From DASCNA01 sp036011305 (GTDB lineage Bacteria > Verrucomicrobiota > Lentisphaeria > Victivallales > GWF2-38-69): a stretch of DNA of 24,849 nucleotides. A program made the position numbers and the translations under genes. Location: contig DASCNA010000209.1 of assembly GCA_036011305.1 (NCBI GenBank), positions 1 through 24,849 of the forward strand, read 5' to 3'. The stretch's first letter is position 1. Every line of letters starts with the position of its first letter. Positions 7,890 through 14,361 of the stretch are shown one piece after another. The notes under the pieces were generated by a model. The model worked only from the letters and a program-made list of their open reading frames with translations. It was not told the DNA's origin and did not search any database.

Positions 7890-9140
7890 TTATTCGTGTC
7901 TCAATGCATCTATGGGGTTCAACAGTGCTGCTTTTCTGGCAGGAAATACTCCGAAAAGAATTCCGACACCAATGGAAATCAGTGCTGATATAAAGACAAC
8001 AGACCAATTTAAGATCGGCGGTATATGTACAATATCTCCTACTATAAAACTACATCCATAACCAAGTACAATACCTATAAGTCCACCGATTAAAGTTAAA
8101 ATTACAGCTTCTATCAAAAACTGAATCAGTATATTATTATTTGTTGCACCAAGTGCTTTTCTTATACCAATTTCTCTTGTTCTTTCTGAAACCGTTACGA
8201 GCATAATATTCATAATCCCTATACCGCCTACCAAAAGTGATATTGATGCTATCAGCATAAGAAAAATATTATCACTTTCCATAGTCTGGCTTTGATCAGA
8301 TATCCACATATTAACTGGCCGTGCCTGAAACATAGCTGCTGGTAAATCTTTTAATTTAGCTACACTGTTTATAAGTTGCTCTCTCACCATATCTAAATTC
8401 GCACTATCTTTAATTGTTGTATATGCAAAACCCAGATGTTTATTTCCTGTAATCTGTAAATAAGGATTTGCCGGAATATAAACAAGATACTGAGACATAT
8501 CTTCAGTACCGCTAAGTTTAGCGAATTCAGCTGAAGGATTTTCTACTACACCAATTACTTTAAATGTATATACGCCCTTATAACCATTAGAACGACTATT
8601 TATATTAAACGTAATCATTTTGCCTAAAGGATCTTCATTTCGAAACAATTTTTCCGCCAGAGAATTACCTATTACAGTGTAATAAATTTTGGTATTAATC
8701 GGAAAGCATCTGCCTTTTACTAATCTCCTGCCAACTATTTTAAGATAATCAGGTTCTATACCTTGAAATTTAATTCCTCTGTTTCTATCTATTTTATGTT
8801 CTAAAATATGTATAGAATTACCTCCGATCTGCTCGATTGGAGAGATGTATTGTATATTTGGGTTTTTCTTCAGAAAGTTAATATCTTCAGAAGAAAAAGA
8901 TGCAAGTTCATACGGTATTGGTATTTTTCCTGTATAATTATTATTTTCACCAATTATCAGTGTTTTCTGCCCCATCTTTCCAAAAGCTTTTTTAAACATA
9001 TGTGATTCACCGGTACCTATAGAGGCGATAATGATTACAGCACTGATACCAATAATAACACCAAGCATAGTTAAGGCAGAACGCATTTTCGACATTCTTA
9101 TATTATTCAGTGCATTACTTACTGTCTCTCTGATTAACAT
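7890..9140 (-). CDS. MacB-like ABC permease, second copy
   Basis: A 416-residue FtsX/MacB-type permease. Segment 1 (about residues 20-42, LTMLGVIIGISAVIIIASIG) is followed by a large periplasmic domain (MacB_PCD) with KGRCFPI and VIGNSLAEKLF. Three C-terminal membrane helices carry the FtsX core GGIGIMNIMLVTVSERTREIGIRKALGA, and the protein ends FPARKAALLNPIDALRHE. It lacks a fused ATPase domain, unlike E. coli MacB, and relies on the separate ATPase encoded upstream. It begins two bases after the stop of the first permease, and its ribosome site (GAGG) lies within the end of that gene, so translation is probably coupled. It is a clear paralogue of its neighbour; the C-terminal FtsX parts are nearly identical while the periplasmic domains differ, suggesting an obligate heterodimer. 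Mechanotransmission in MacB-type pumps is family knowledge; the cargo is unknown. Confidence 0.9.
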   Translation of the reverse strand: MLIRETVSNALNNIRMSKMRSALTMLGVIIGISAVIIIASIGTGESHMFKKAFGKMGQKTLIIGENNNYTGKIPIPYELASFSSEDINFLKKNPNIQYISPIEQIGGNSIHILEHKIDRNRGIKFQGIEPDYLKIVGRRLVKGRCFPINTKIYYTVIGNSLAEKLFRNEDPLGKMITFNINSRSNGYKGVYTFKVIGVVENPSAEFAKLSGTEDMSQYLVYIPANPYLQITGNKHLGFAYTTIKDSANLDMVREQLINSVAKLKDLPAAMFQARPVNMWISDQSQTMESDNIFLMLIASISLLVGGIGIMNIMLVTVSERTREIGIRKALGATNNNILIQFLIEAVILTLIGGLIGIVLGYGCSFIVGDIVHIPPILNWSVVFISALISIGVGILFGVFPARKAALLNPIDALRHE

Positions 9141-9142
9141 AA

Positions 9143-10393
9143 TTATTCATACCTCAAAGCATCAATTGGATTCAATAAAGCAGCCTTTTTTGCAGGAAAA
9201 ATTCCAAACACAATTCCTATAGCCATAGATATACATACAGATAAAGCTACTATATACCAATTTAAAATAGGCGGTATATGTATAATATCACATACGATAA
9301 AACTGCTTCCGTAACCAAGCACAATACCTATCAACCCACCGAGCAAACTCAATATTATAGCTTCTATCAGAAACTGAAAAAGTATATTACCATTTGTAGC
9401 TCCAATGGCTTTTCTTATCCCTATCTCTTTTGTTCTTTCAGAGACTGTGACAAGCATTATGTTCATTATCCCTATACCTCCTACTAGAAGAGCTATTGAT
9501 GCAATCAGGAGAATGAAAAGATTCGCTTTTTCCATTACCTTATTCTTGTTATATGCCCATTCATTAGTCGGTTTGGCCTGAAACATTTCAGGAGGAAGAT
9601 TTTTAATTTTTGACAATGTGCTAATAATCTGCTGCCTAACAACTTCAATATTGACATTGTTTTTTATAGTGGCCCAGGCCAAATCCATATTTGTTTTTCC
9701 GGTAATTTTTAAGAATTTATTAACTGGAATATAAACTAAAAAATTATTTTCATTCTGAGTATCCGATAATGAAGCATATGGATTTTTCACAACACCAGCT
9801 ATTCTGAATGAATATTCACCAAGTATACCCTGTATATATTCACTAAATTTAAATGTAATATTTTTACCAATAGGATTTTCAGTTTTAAACAGTCGTTTTG
9901 CCAAAGAACTGCCGATAACAACAGTCGGTGTTTTTGAATTGATTCCATAACTTCTTCCAAGAATAAAATTCAAACCAACAATATTAAAAAAATCAGGATC
10001 TGCACCTCTAAATTCAATGTTATTATATCCTTTTAGTCTAGGAGCTATAATATGTATTCCAATATCATAGTCATTTTTTAACAGCTGGGTTGGCGAAATA
10101 TACTTAATATTAGAATCCTGCTTGAGAAAATTAATATCCTCTGTTGATAATCCGGCTAATTTATAAGGAATAGGAGTAGCGCCGTTATAATTCTGATTAA
10201 CTCCGACCGTTAATGTATTCTGTCCCATCTTCCCAAAGGCTTTTTGAAACATATATGTCTGACCAGCTCCAATCGAAGAAATAATGATTACAGCACTGAT
10301 GCCGATTATAATTCCAAGCATCGTTAAAAATGAACGCATTTTTGAGTGACGGATGTTATCCAATGCGCTAATTAGTGTTTCCTTGAGGATCAT
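9143..10393 (-). CDS. MacB-like ABC permease, first copy
   Basis: A 416-residue permease with the same layout as the next gene: an N-terminal helix (about 20-42), a periplasmic MacB_PCD domain, then three helices with the FtsX core GGIGIMNIMLVTVSERTKEIGIRKAIGA, ending FPAKKAALLNPIDALRYE. The periplasmic domain contains LGRSYGI and VIGSSLAKRLF, matching the neighbour block by block with many substitutions. The ATG lies six bases after the ATPase stop; GGGAG directly abuts it and GGGG sits slightly further upstream, so the ribosome site overlaps the end of the ATPase gene. Together with the ATPase, the second permease and the adaptor it forms a four-gene export operon. Likely clients of such systems are peptides, lipoproteins, antibiotics or siderophores; nothing here picks one. 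Confidence 0.9.
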   Translation of the reverse strand: MILKETLISALDNIRHSKMRSFLTMLGIIIGISAVIIISSIGAGQTYMFQKAFGKMGQNTLTVGVNQNYNGATPIPYKLAGLSTEDINFLKQDSNIKYISPTQLLKNDYDIGIHIIAPRLKGYNNIEFRGADPDFFNIVGLNFILGRSYGINSKTPTVVIGSSLAKRLFKTENPIGKNITFKFSEYIQGILGEYSFRIAGVVKNPYASLSDTQNENNFLVYIPVNKFLKITGKTNMDLAWATIKNNVNIEVVRQQIISTLSKIKNLPPEMFQAKPTNEWAYNKNKVMEKANLFILLIASIALLVGGIGIMNIMLVTVSERTKEIGIRKAIGATNGNILFQFLIEAIILSLLGGLIGIVLGYGSSFIVCDIIHIPPILNWYIVALSVCISMAIGIVFGIFPAKKAALLNPIDALRYE

Positions 10394-10399
10394 CTCCCA

Positions 10400-11077
10400 T
10401 TACCCCGTTTTTCCGTCAGAAATAACACTGCCGTCTTTGAATCTAATTATTCGTTTAGCCTGCTCTCCAACTGACGGTTCATGGGTGACCATGATTACAG
10501 TTATACCTGACTCATTCAGTTTCTTAAAAATATTTATAATTTCCTGCTCCGATTTACTGTCAAGATTACCGGTCGGTTCATCGGCAAGTAAAACAGACGG
10601 ATTATTAGAAAGTGCCCTGGCAATAGCAGTTCTCTGTTTCTGCCCGCCTGAAGCTTCATTTGGTTTATGATTCCCCCTATCGCTGAGTCCAACTATATTC
10701 AGGAGTTCATTGACTCTATTTTCTCTGGATAACTTGTCTGCTTTTGCATACAGCATTGGCAGTTCGATATTTTTAAAAAGAGAAAGATTCGGAAGTAAAT
10801 TATAAGATTGAAAAACAAAACCGATCTTTTTGTTTCTGATATGTGCTAGACCTTCTTCACTTAAATCGGCAATGTTTGTTTCATCAAGAATATACTTACC
10901 TGAGTATTTATTATCCAGACATCCAAGAATATTCATCAATGTAGATTTACCGCTTCCGGAAGTTCCCATTACAGCTACAAACTCGCCTTTATTAATAGAA
11001 ATATCAACATTCTGCAATGCATGTACTTCTATATCTTTAGCCACGTAACTTTTATTAAGTCCCGATATTGATATCAT
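10400..11077 (-). CDS. MacB/LolD-type ABC transporter ATPase
   Basis: A 225-residue cytoplasmic ATPase subunit. Walker A is GTSGSGKST (residues 38-46), the Q-loop is in GFVFQSYNLLPNLS, Walker B reads VLLADEPTGNLDS and the switch histidine is in VTHE. The signature motif is ASGGQKQR rather than the usual LSGGQ, a mild deviation still found in working ATPases. The block GNLDS and the overall length are typical of the LolD/MacB/FtsE group. AGGGAG seven bases before the ATG is a strong ribosome site. Upstream lies a 23-codon leader ORF whose stop codon overlaps this ribosome site and whose RNA can pair with it, so translation may be attenuated. First main gene of the exporter operon. Confidence 0.95.
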   Translation of the reverse strand: MISISGLNKSYVAKDIEVHALQNVDISINKGEFVAVMGTSGSGKSTLMNILGCLDNKYSGKYILDETNIADLSEEGLAHIRNKKIGFVFQSYNLLPNLSLFKNIELPMLYAKADKLSRENRVNELLNIVGLSDRGNHKPNEASGGQKQRTAIARALSNNPSVLLADEPTGNLDSKSEQEIINIFKKLNESGITVIMVTHEPSVGEQAKRIIRFKDGSVISDGKTG

Positions 11078-11085
11078 ATATATAC

Positions 11086-11173
11086 TCCCTAAAAACTAAC
11101 TAATCTGTAAAAAGGGAATCTTTGAATTAAAGATATTATATCTTCCACTATCAGATTCATATTTTATTCCCCC
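11086..11173 (-). promoter_or_regulatory. Competing RNA hairpins over both ribosome sites, possible attenuator
   Basis: In the transcript of the exporter operon, the CCC-containing segment near the leader-ORF end (plus-strand 11113-11121) can pair three ways: with the leader ribosome site (11166-11171, six pairs), with the leader start-codon region (11153-11158, six pairs), or with the ATPase ribosome site AGGGA (11086-11090, five pairs). These share bases and exclude each other. A further six-pair hairpin with loop TTA lies between (11130-11144). The layout resembles translational attenuators of macrolide-resistance genes. The pairings are directly visible; the switching is inference. Confidence 0.35.
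11089..11160 (-). CDS. Candidate 23-residue leader peptide before ABC exporter operon
   Basis: A short open frame starting at the ATG at 11160 and ending with TAG at 11091-11089. GGGGGA about seven bases before its ATG could serve as ribosome site. The peptide starts MNLIVEDIIS, contains RFPFYR near its end and finishes LVSF. Its stop codon overlaps the AGGGAG ribosome site of the ATPase gene, so a ribosome finishing the leader would sit on that site. The DNA around it encodes competing RNA pairings (see the regulatory entry). There is no homology evidence for the peptide; position, ribosome site and RNA structure are the only support. Short frames arise by chance, so it is a candidate. Confidence 0.4.
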   Translation of the reverse strand: MNLIVEDIISLIQRFPFYRLVSF

Positions 11174-11180
11174 ACAAATA

Positions 11181-11546
11181 AAACACTGCCACATATAATG
11201 GATATAAACTATATCTTTGAAAATATTTAGCAAATTAAATCTAAAGAATAATGCATAAACAAGTACGTTTTGTACATAAAATGCAGATAGTATGAGTAGC
11301 CTACTTTCATAATACTAAATATACTTCCTACGAAAACTTCACGACTAGCGCGTGAACTCTGACGCAAGCTTTAAATATTATTTCGTTAAGTTAGAGTTCA
11401 CAACGACAGTTGTGCCTGCTGTTTCTTAGCCAAAAACTCTTACATCTCTGTCTGGCAGCAATGGACATTTCCAGTTATCGTGTGTGAATTACTTATTACT
11501 AAATAAGTATCACTCTGAAAGATAATCCAAACGATATATATACTGA
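11181..11546. other. Gene-free stretch with strong inverted repeats
   Basis: No convincing gene is present. GTGAACTCT (11352-11360) and AGAGTTCAC (11393-11401) form a perfect nine-base inverted repeat. Overlapping its right arm by three bases, CACAAC (11399-11404) and GTTGTG (11409-11414) form a tight hairpin with loop GACA, so both stems cannot form fully at once. A further AT hairpin lies at 11490-11509 (eight pairs, loop ACTA). The 11340-11470 part is visibly richer in G and C than other intergenic DNA here. It could hold a small RNA, a long 5' leader of the exporter operon, or a decayed repeat. No T-tract follows the hairpins in either direction, so a classical terminator is not supported. 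Confidence 0.5.
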
Positions 11547-12458
11547 TTACTTATTTTTGAAGTAATCTACTGTTACTTTTAGACCTTCGTCAAATCTGTC
11601 ATTCAATTCAAAATCATTTGATAAGAGTTTATCTATTGATGCAACAGAATGTTTTACATCCCCTGCTCTTTCAGGCAGGTATTCTATTATAGAATTAGAA
11701 TTTGTCAGTTTGAGTATTTTCTCAATCAGACTGTTGACTGTAGTCTGTCTACCGTAACCTACATTAAATACTCCTGAAGAATCATTCTGAGATAAAAACA
11801 GATTAGCAGCTACAACATCTTTTACATAAACAAAGTCCCTTGTCTGTTCACCGTCACCGAACACAGATATTGGTTTATTTTTCACTGCATTGGCTGTAAA
11901 TATTGGAATCGCAGCAGCATATGCACTTTTTGGATCCTGCCTAGGCCCAAAAACATTAAAATATCTCATACATGCAGTATTCAGTTTCTTTTCCTGAGTA
12001 AAAATATTACAGTAAAATTCTCCATCAAGTTTTGTAACAGCATATGGACTTTTTGGTTCAGGCATCATTGTTTCTACTTTAGGAAAAACAGGATTGTCAC
12101 CATAAATTGCACTTGTACTGCTTAAACACAATTTTTTAACTCCTGCTCTGGCAGCTTCCTCTAAAACAATCAATGTACCTTTGGCATTTATGTCTACACA
12201 CTCAGAAGAATTTTTCATAGATTCAGGAACACTTACCAATGCAGACAGCAGAAATACATAATCTACTCCCTTCATTGCTTTTCTTACAGCATCTCTATTG
12301 CGAATATCATCCTCAATAAAATCAACATTGAAGTTTGTTATATTTTCAACAAAACCTGTTCGTAAGCTGTCATAAACGATTACATCTGCATCATTATGAA
12401 AATGCTCAACAATATGACTTCCAATAAAACCAGCACCACCGCAAACTAATATTTTCAT
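11547..12458 (-). CDS. NAD-dependent sugar epimerase (GalE/WbpP-like)
   Basis: A 303-residue short-chain dehydrogenase/reductase of the extended type, likely interconverting a UDP-sugar and its C4 epimer in the cytoplasm. The Rossmann motif GGAGFIGS occupies residues 7-14, Ser113-Ser116 provide the catalytic serine region (SSTSAIYG), and the catalytic YxxxK is Tyr139-Lys143. RYFNVFGPRQDP (165-176) and the C-terminal FGDGEQTRDFVYVKDV block are typical of UDP-N-acetylglucosamine or UDP-glucose 4-epimerases. AGGAA lies eight bases before the ATG. The gene follows an N-acetylhexosamine-kinase-like gene by 43 bases on the same strand, as in the lacto-N-biose/galacto-N-biose salvage clusters of bifidobacteria, which favours a UDP-GlcNAc/UDP-GalNAc epimerase role. 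Specificity is inference; a dTDP- or UDP-sugar reductase is the alternative. Confidence 0.88.
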   Translation of the reverse strand: MKILVCGGAGFIGSHIVEHFHNDADVIVYDSLRTGFVENITNFNVDFIEDDIRNRDAVRKAMKGVDYVFLLSALVSVPESMKNSSECVDINAKGTLIVLEEAARAGVKKLCLSSTSAIYGDNPVFPKVETMMPEPKSPYAVTKLDGEFYCNIFTQEKKLNTACMRYFNVFGPRQDPKSAYAAAIPIFTANAVKNKPISVFGDGEQTRDFVYVKDVVAANLFLSQNDSSGVFNVGYGRQTTVNSLIEKILKLTNSNSIIEYLPERAGDVKHSVASIDKLLSNDFELNDRFDEGLKVTVDYFKNK

Positions 12459-12501
12459 TTTTGCATTCCTAATATTAATATAGATTGAAATATATCTGAA
12501 A

Positions 12502-13593
12502 TCATAATTCTGAGATGAACTTATTCATTTCATCATATTGATTTTCAATTGATTTAACTAAAGCAATCTGTGTCCTTGCTCTATCCAAATTATGTCCTTC
12601 CCTATGTATTTTATAATATGTATCCATCTGCAAATGATCCATTAAAAACCTGACAGCATTTTCCAATGTTATTAACAACCCCCCAAAAACCAGATTCTCT
12701 TTTTCATATTTATTCAGAAAATCTCTAGCTGATAATAAATATCCTTTCGCCATAGCTTTGAATATATGCATCTGCATTGTAATTTTTGACAGATCTCTTT
12801 CATCTTCAGCCACGGGACTTGTCGCCGTTCTAAGCAAGTCTCCAAAATCAAACATGACAAACCCCGGCATGATTGTGTCCAAGTCAATTACACAGATACC
12901 TTCTTTTGTTTTATCATCAATCAAAACATTGTTCAACTTTGTATCATAATGACAAATTCGTTCTGGAAATTTTCCATCTCTATGCAAATCAATTAATTTT
13001 GATGCCAAATGTTTTTTTGACATTATAAAATCAATTTCTTTTTTTACATCTTTAGCTCTGTTTCCAATATCTTCACTCAGAGCTTTTCCCAAAGCGTCGA
13101 ATCGTTTTGGTGTATTATGAAAATCAATTATTGTTTCATTAAGTCTTTTTCCGGGAATATCAACTAAGGTCTTCTGAAAATTTCCATAAGCCTTTGCAGC
13201 ATTAAATGCCAAATCAGCATTTTCAACTATATCATAAGTTTTGGCTTTATCGATAAATATATATACTCGCCAACAATTACCCGAGCAATCTTTGTGCATA
13301 GCTTTTCCATCAGTTGTAGGAATTAATGTCATAGATCTGCGGGAAATGTCAGAGACACCTTTCATCTTTTTTTTCTGATGTTCAAGAACCCTTGATATAT
13401 TGTCCATTAAAGAACGTGGATTTTTAAAAATATTACTGTTTATTCTTTGAAAGATATACGAAACGTCATTCCCTCCCTGATTGAAAGTAACTTTATATGT
13501 CCAGTTAATATGACCTGATCCGTAGGGGGCAGCAGATATAAAATCACCATATATTCTAAAACATTCACTTACTTCTTTTAATATGTTATCCAT
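12502..13593 (-). CDS. N-acetylhexosamine 1-kinase-like phosphotransferase (APH fold)
   Basis: A 363-residue kinase of the aminoglycoside-phosphotransferase fold, close in length to bifidobacterial NahK, which makes GlcNAc-1-P and GalNAc-1-P from the free sugars and ATP. The N-terminal lobe has YGSGHINWTYKV (residues 24-35) as the nucleotide loop. The catalytic loop is HYDTKLNN with His215, Asp217 and Asn222. The metal-binding motif is VIDLDT with Asp237 and Asp239, followed by MPGFVMFDFGDLLR. A GGGGGAG ribosome site precedes the ATG. The downstream sugar-nucleotide epimerase supports an N-acetylhexosamine salvage role. The uridylyltransferase and disaccharide phosphorylase that would complete the pathway are not in the window. 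Other APH-fold sugar or choline kinases cannot be ruled out from motifs alone. Confidence 0.82.
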   Translation of the reverse strand: MDNILKEVSECFRIYGDFISAAPYGSGHINWTYKVTFNQGGNDVSYIFQRINSNIFKNPRSLMDNISRVLEHQKKKMKGVSDISRRSMTLIPTTDGKAMHKDCSGNCWRVYIFIDKAKTYDIVENADLAFNAAKAYGNFQKTLVDIPGKRLNETIIDFHNTPKRFDALGKALSEDIGNRAKDVKKEIDFIMSKKHLASKLIDLHRDGKFPERICHYDTKLNNVLIDDKTKEGICVIDLDTIMPGFVMFDFGDLLRTATSPVAEDERDLSKITMQMHIFKAMAKGYLLSARDFLNKYEKENLVFGGLLITLENAVRFLMDHLQMDTYYKIHREGHNLDRARTQIALVKSIENQYDEMNKFISEL

Positions 13594-13910
13594 CGCACTG
13601 TCACTCCCCCATTTAATATTTATTTAGTAATTTGTCATTAATTACATACACCGTTATTAATTAATTTTAAAGTTAGATATGAATATTTTTTTATATTTTT
13701 TTATCCTTAGAATTATAATATTACAAAATTTGTTACATTTTCTCAACTTTGCTGTAACATTATACAAATTCATATGCAATTTTTTAGTATTGAATAATTC
13801 TAAATGTATCTTAAATGCTTTTTGAAACAGAAAATCGTGAAAGAATTCAAATATCAAACTTTAATTAACAGTACGAAATAACTGTGTTTAATAAATATAG
13901 GATAATAAAA
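13594..13910. other. Divergent intergenic region with inverted repeat
   Basis: This 317-base AT-rich stretch separates the kinase (minus) from the small membrane protein genes (plus). I see no believable gene; the long minus frame across 13657-13857 is low-complexity and has no ribosome site. TGTTACA (13731-13737) and TGTAACA (13753-13759) form a seven-base inverted repeat with outer TTTGT/ACAAA, a possible operator or hairpin. A shorter ACAGT/ACTGT pair lies near 13868-13885, just before the first small gene. Promoters for both flanking transcripts must lie here but none stands out. Confidence 0.4.
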
Positions 13911-14060
13911 ATGAAAATTTTAAATAAATTTATGCCGGCAATATTAATTACAATAGCAATAGTAGTGGGCTTGACTGTTTTGATGAACCCACCGACAAAT
14001 AGTAATGTAACATCAGAAAATCCTACTCATCATATTAGTAAAAATAAGATGCCAGTTTAA
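13911..14060 (+). CDS. Small single-pass membrane protein, 49 residues
   Basis: An unrecognised tiny protein. AGGAT about eight bases before the ATG is a good ribosome site. The N-terminus has two lysines followed by one hydrophobic segment at about residues 8-25, then a polar tail of 24 residues rich in Asn, Thr and Ser that contains NPTHH and ends KNKMPV. This fits an inner-membrane protein with the tail outside, or a secreted peptide. A second protein of the same size and layout follows 92 bases downstream, so the two look like diverged duplicates or partners. Nothing in the sequence gives a function; small membrane toxins or accessory subunits are among the possibilities. Confidence 0.6.
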   Translation: MKILNKFMPAILITIAIVVGLTVLMNPPTNSNVTSENPTHHISKNKMPV

Positions 14061-14152
14061 TACATCTTAGGATGAAAAAAGTAATTCTTTAATGTTACAT
14101 CATAATGTACAGTTAACAAAAACATGTCACATAAGAATATAAGGAACAGGTT

Positions 14153-14299
14153 ATGAAAAACTTTCAAAAAGTTATTTATGGAACCACCGCAATAGCTGCT
14201 GTTATAATAGTTGCAGCAGGAGCAATATATACAGTCACTCATGCAACTGATAATAATCCTACTGCTTATCATAAATCATATCACTATATGGCAAGCTAG
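14153..14299 (+). CDS. Small single-pass membrane protein, 48 residues
   Basis: An unrecognised tiny protein with the strong ribosome site AAGGAA seven bases before its ATG. Residues 1-7 are basic/polar, about 8-28 form an Ala/Ile/Val-rich membrane segment, and a 20-residue tail carries DNNPTAYHKSYHYMAS, rich in His and Tyr. The tail shares the order Asn-Pro-Thr then His residues with the preceding small protein. A perfect 13-base-pair hairpin starts 19 bases after its stop and probably ends the transcript. Its clear ribosome site and terminator make chance unlikely. The function is unknown. Confidence 0.65.
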   Translation: MKNFQKVIYGTTAIAAVIIVAAGAIYTVTHATDNNPTAYHKSYHYMAS

Positions 14300-14318
14300 T
14301 AAAAAACTTAAAACATTT

Positions 14319-14347
14319 CATACAATTAGATGATATCTAATTGTATG
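14319..14347. terminator. Strong hairpin between convergent genes
   Basis: CATACAATTAGAT and ATCTAATTGTATG form a perfect 13-base-pair stem with loop GAT. TTTATAAATAAAATTT follows on the plus strand and AAATGTTTTAAGTTTTTT on the minus strand. It lies between the second small membrane gene (+) and the ROK gene (-), and is best read as a bidirectional terminator, although the T-tracts are imperfect and the stem is AT-rich. Confidence 0.65.
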
Positions 14348-14361
14348 TTTATAAATAAAAT

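Noticed and set aside
10353..10670. 105-codon plus-strand ORF over the ABC ATPase gene
   Set aside because: Antisense to a motif-complete ATPase; its translation is a shadow with no domain pattern.
11341..11420. Resemblance to an integron attC site
   Set aside because: GTTAGAG and nearby stems superficially recall attC core sites, but the paired consensus core boxes are absent and no integrase or cassette array is present.
11490..11509. Eight-base-pair AT hairpin as terminator of the epimerase gene
   Set aside because: Stem is pure AT-rich with no T-tract on the minus strand and lies about 40 bases past the stop; insufficient for a terminator call.
13657..13857. 66-codon minus-strand ORF in the intergenic region
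   Set aside because: Phe/Lys/Asn/Ile-rich low-complexity translation, no ribosome site, no recognisable pattern; typical of open frames in AT-rich spacer DNA.
1292..14100. TGTAACA/TGTTACA as a shared regulatory motif upstream of pncB and both small membrane genes
   Set aside because: In DNA this AT-rich a given seven-base match is expected a few times per strand in the window; too weak without conservation data.
14057..14272. 71-codon minus-strand ORF with many Ser, Tyr and Cys
   Set aside because: It is the antisense of the second small membrane gene, which has a strong ribosome site, membrane helix and terminator; the antisense has none.
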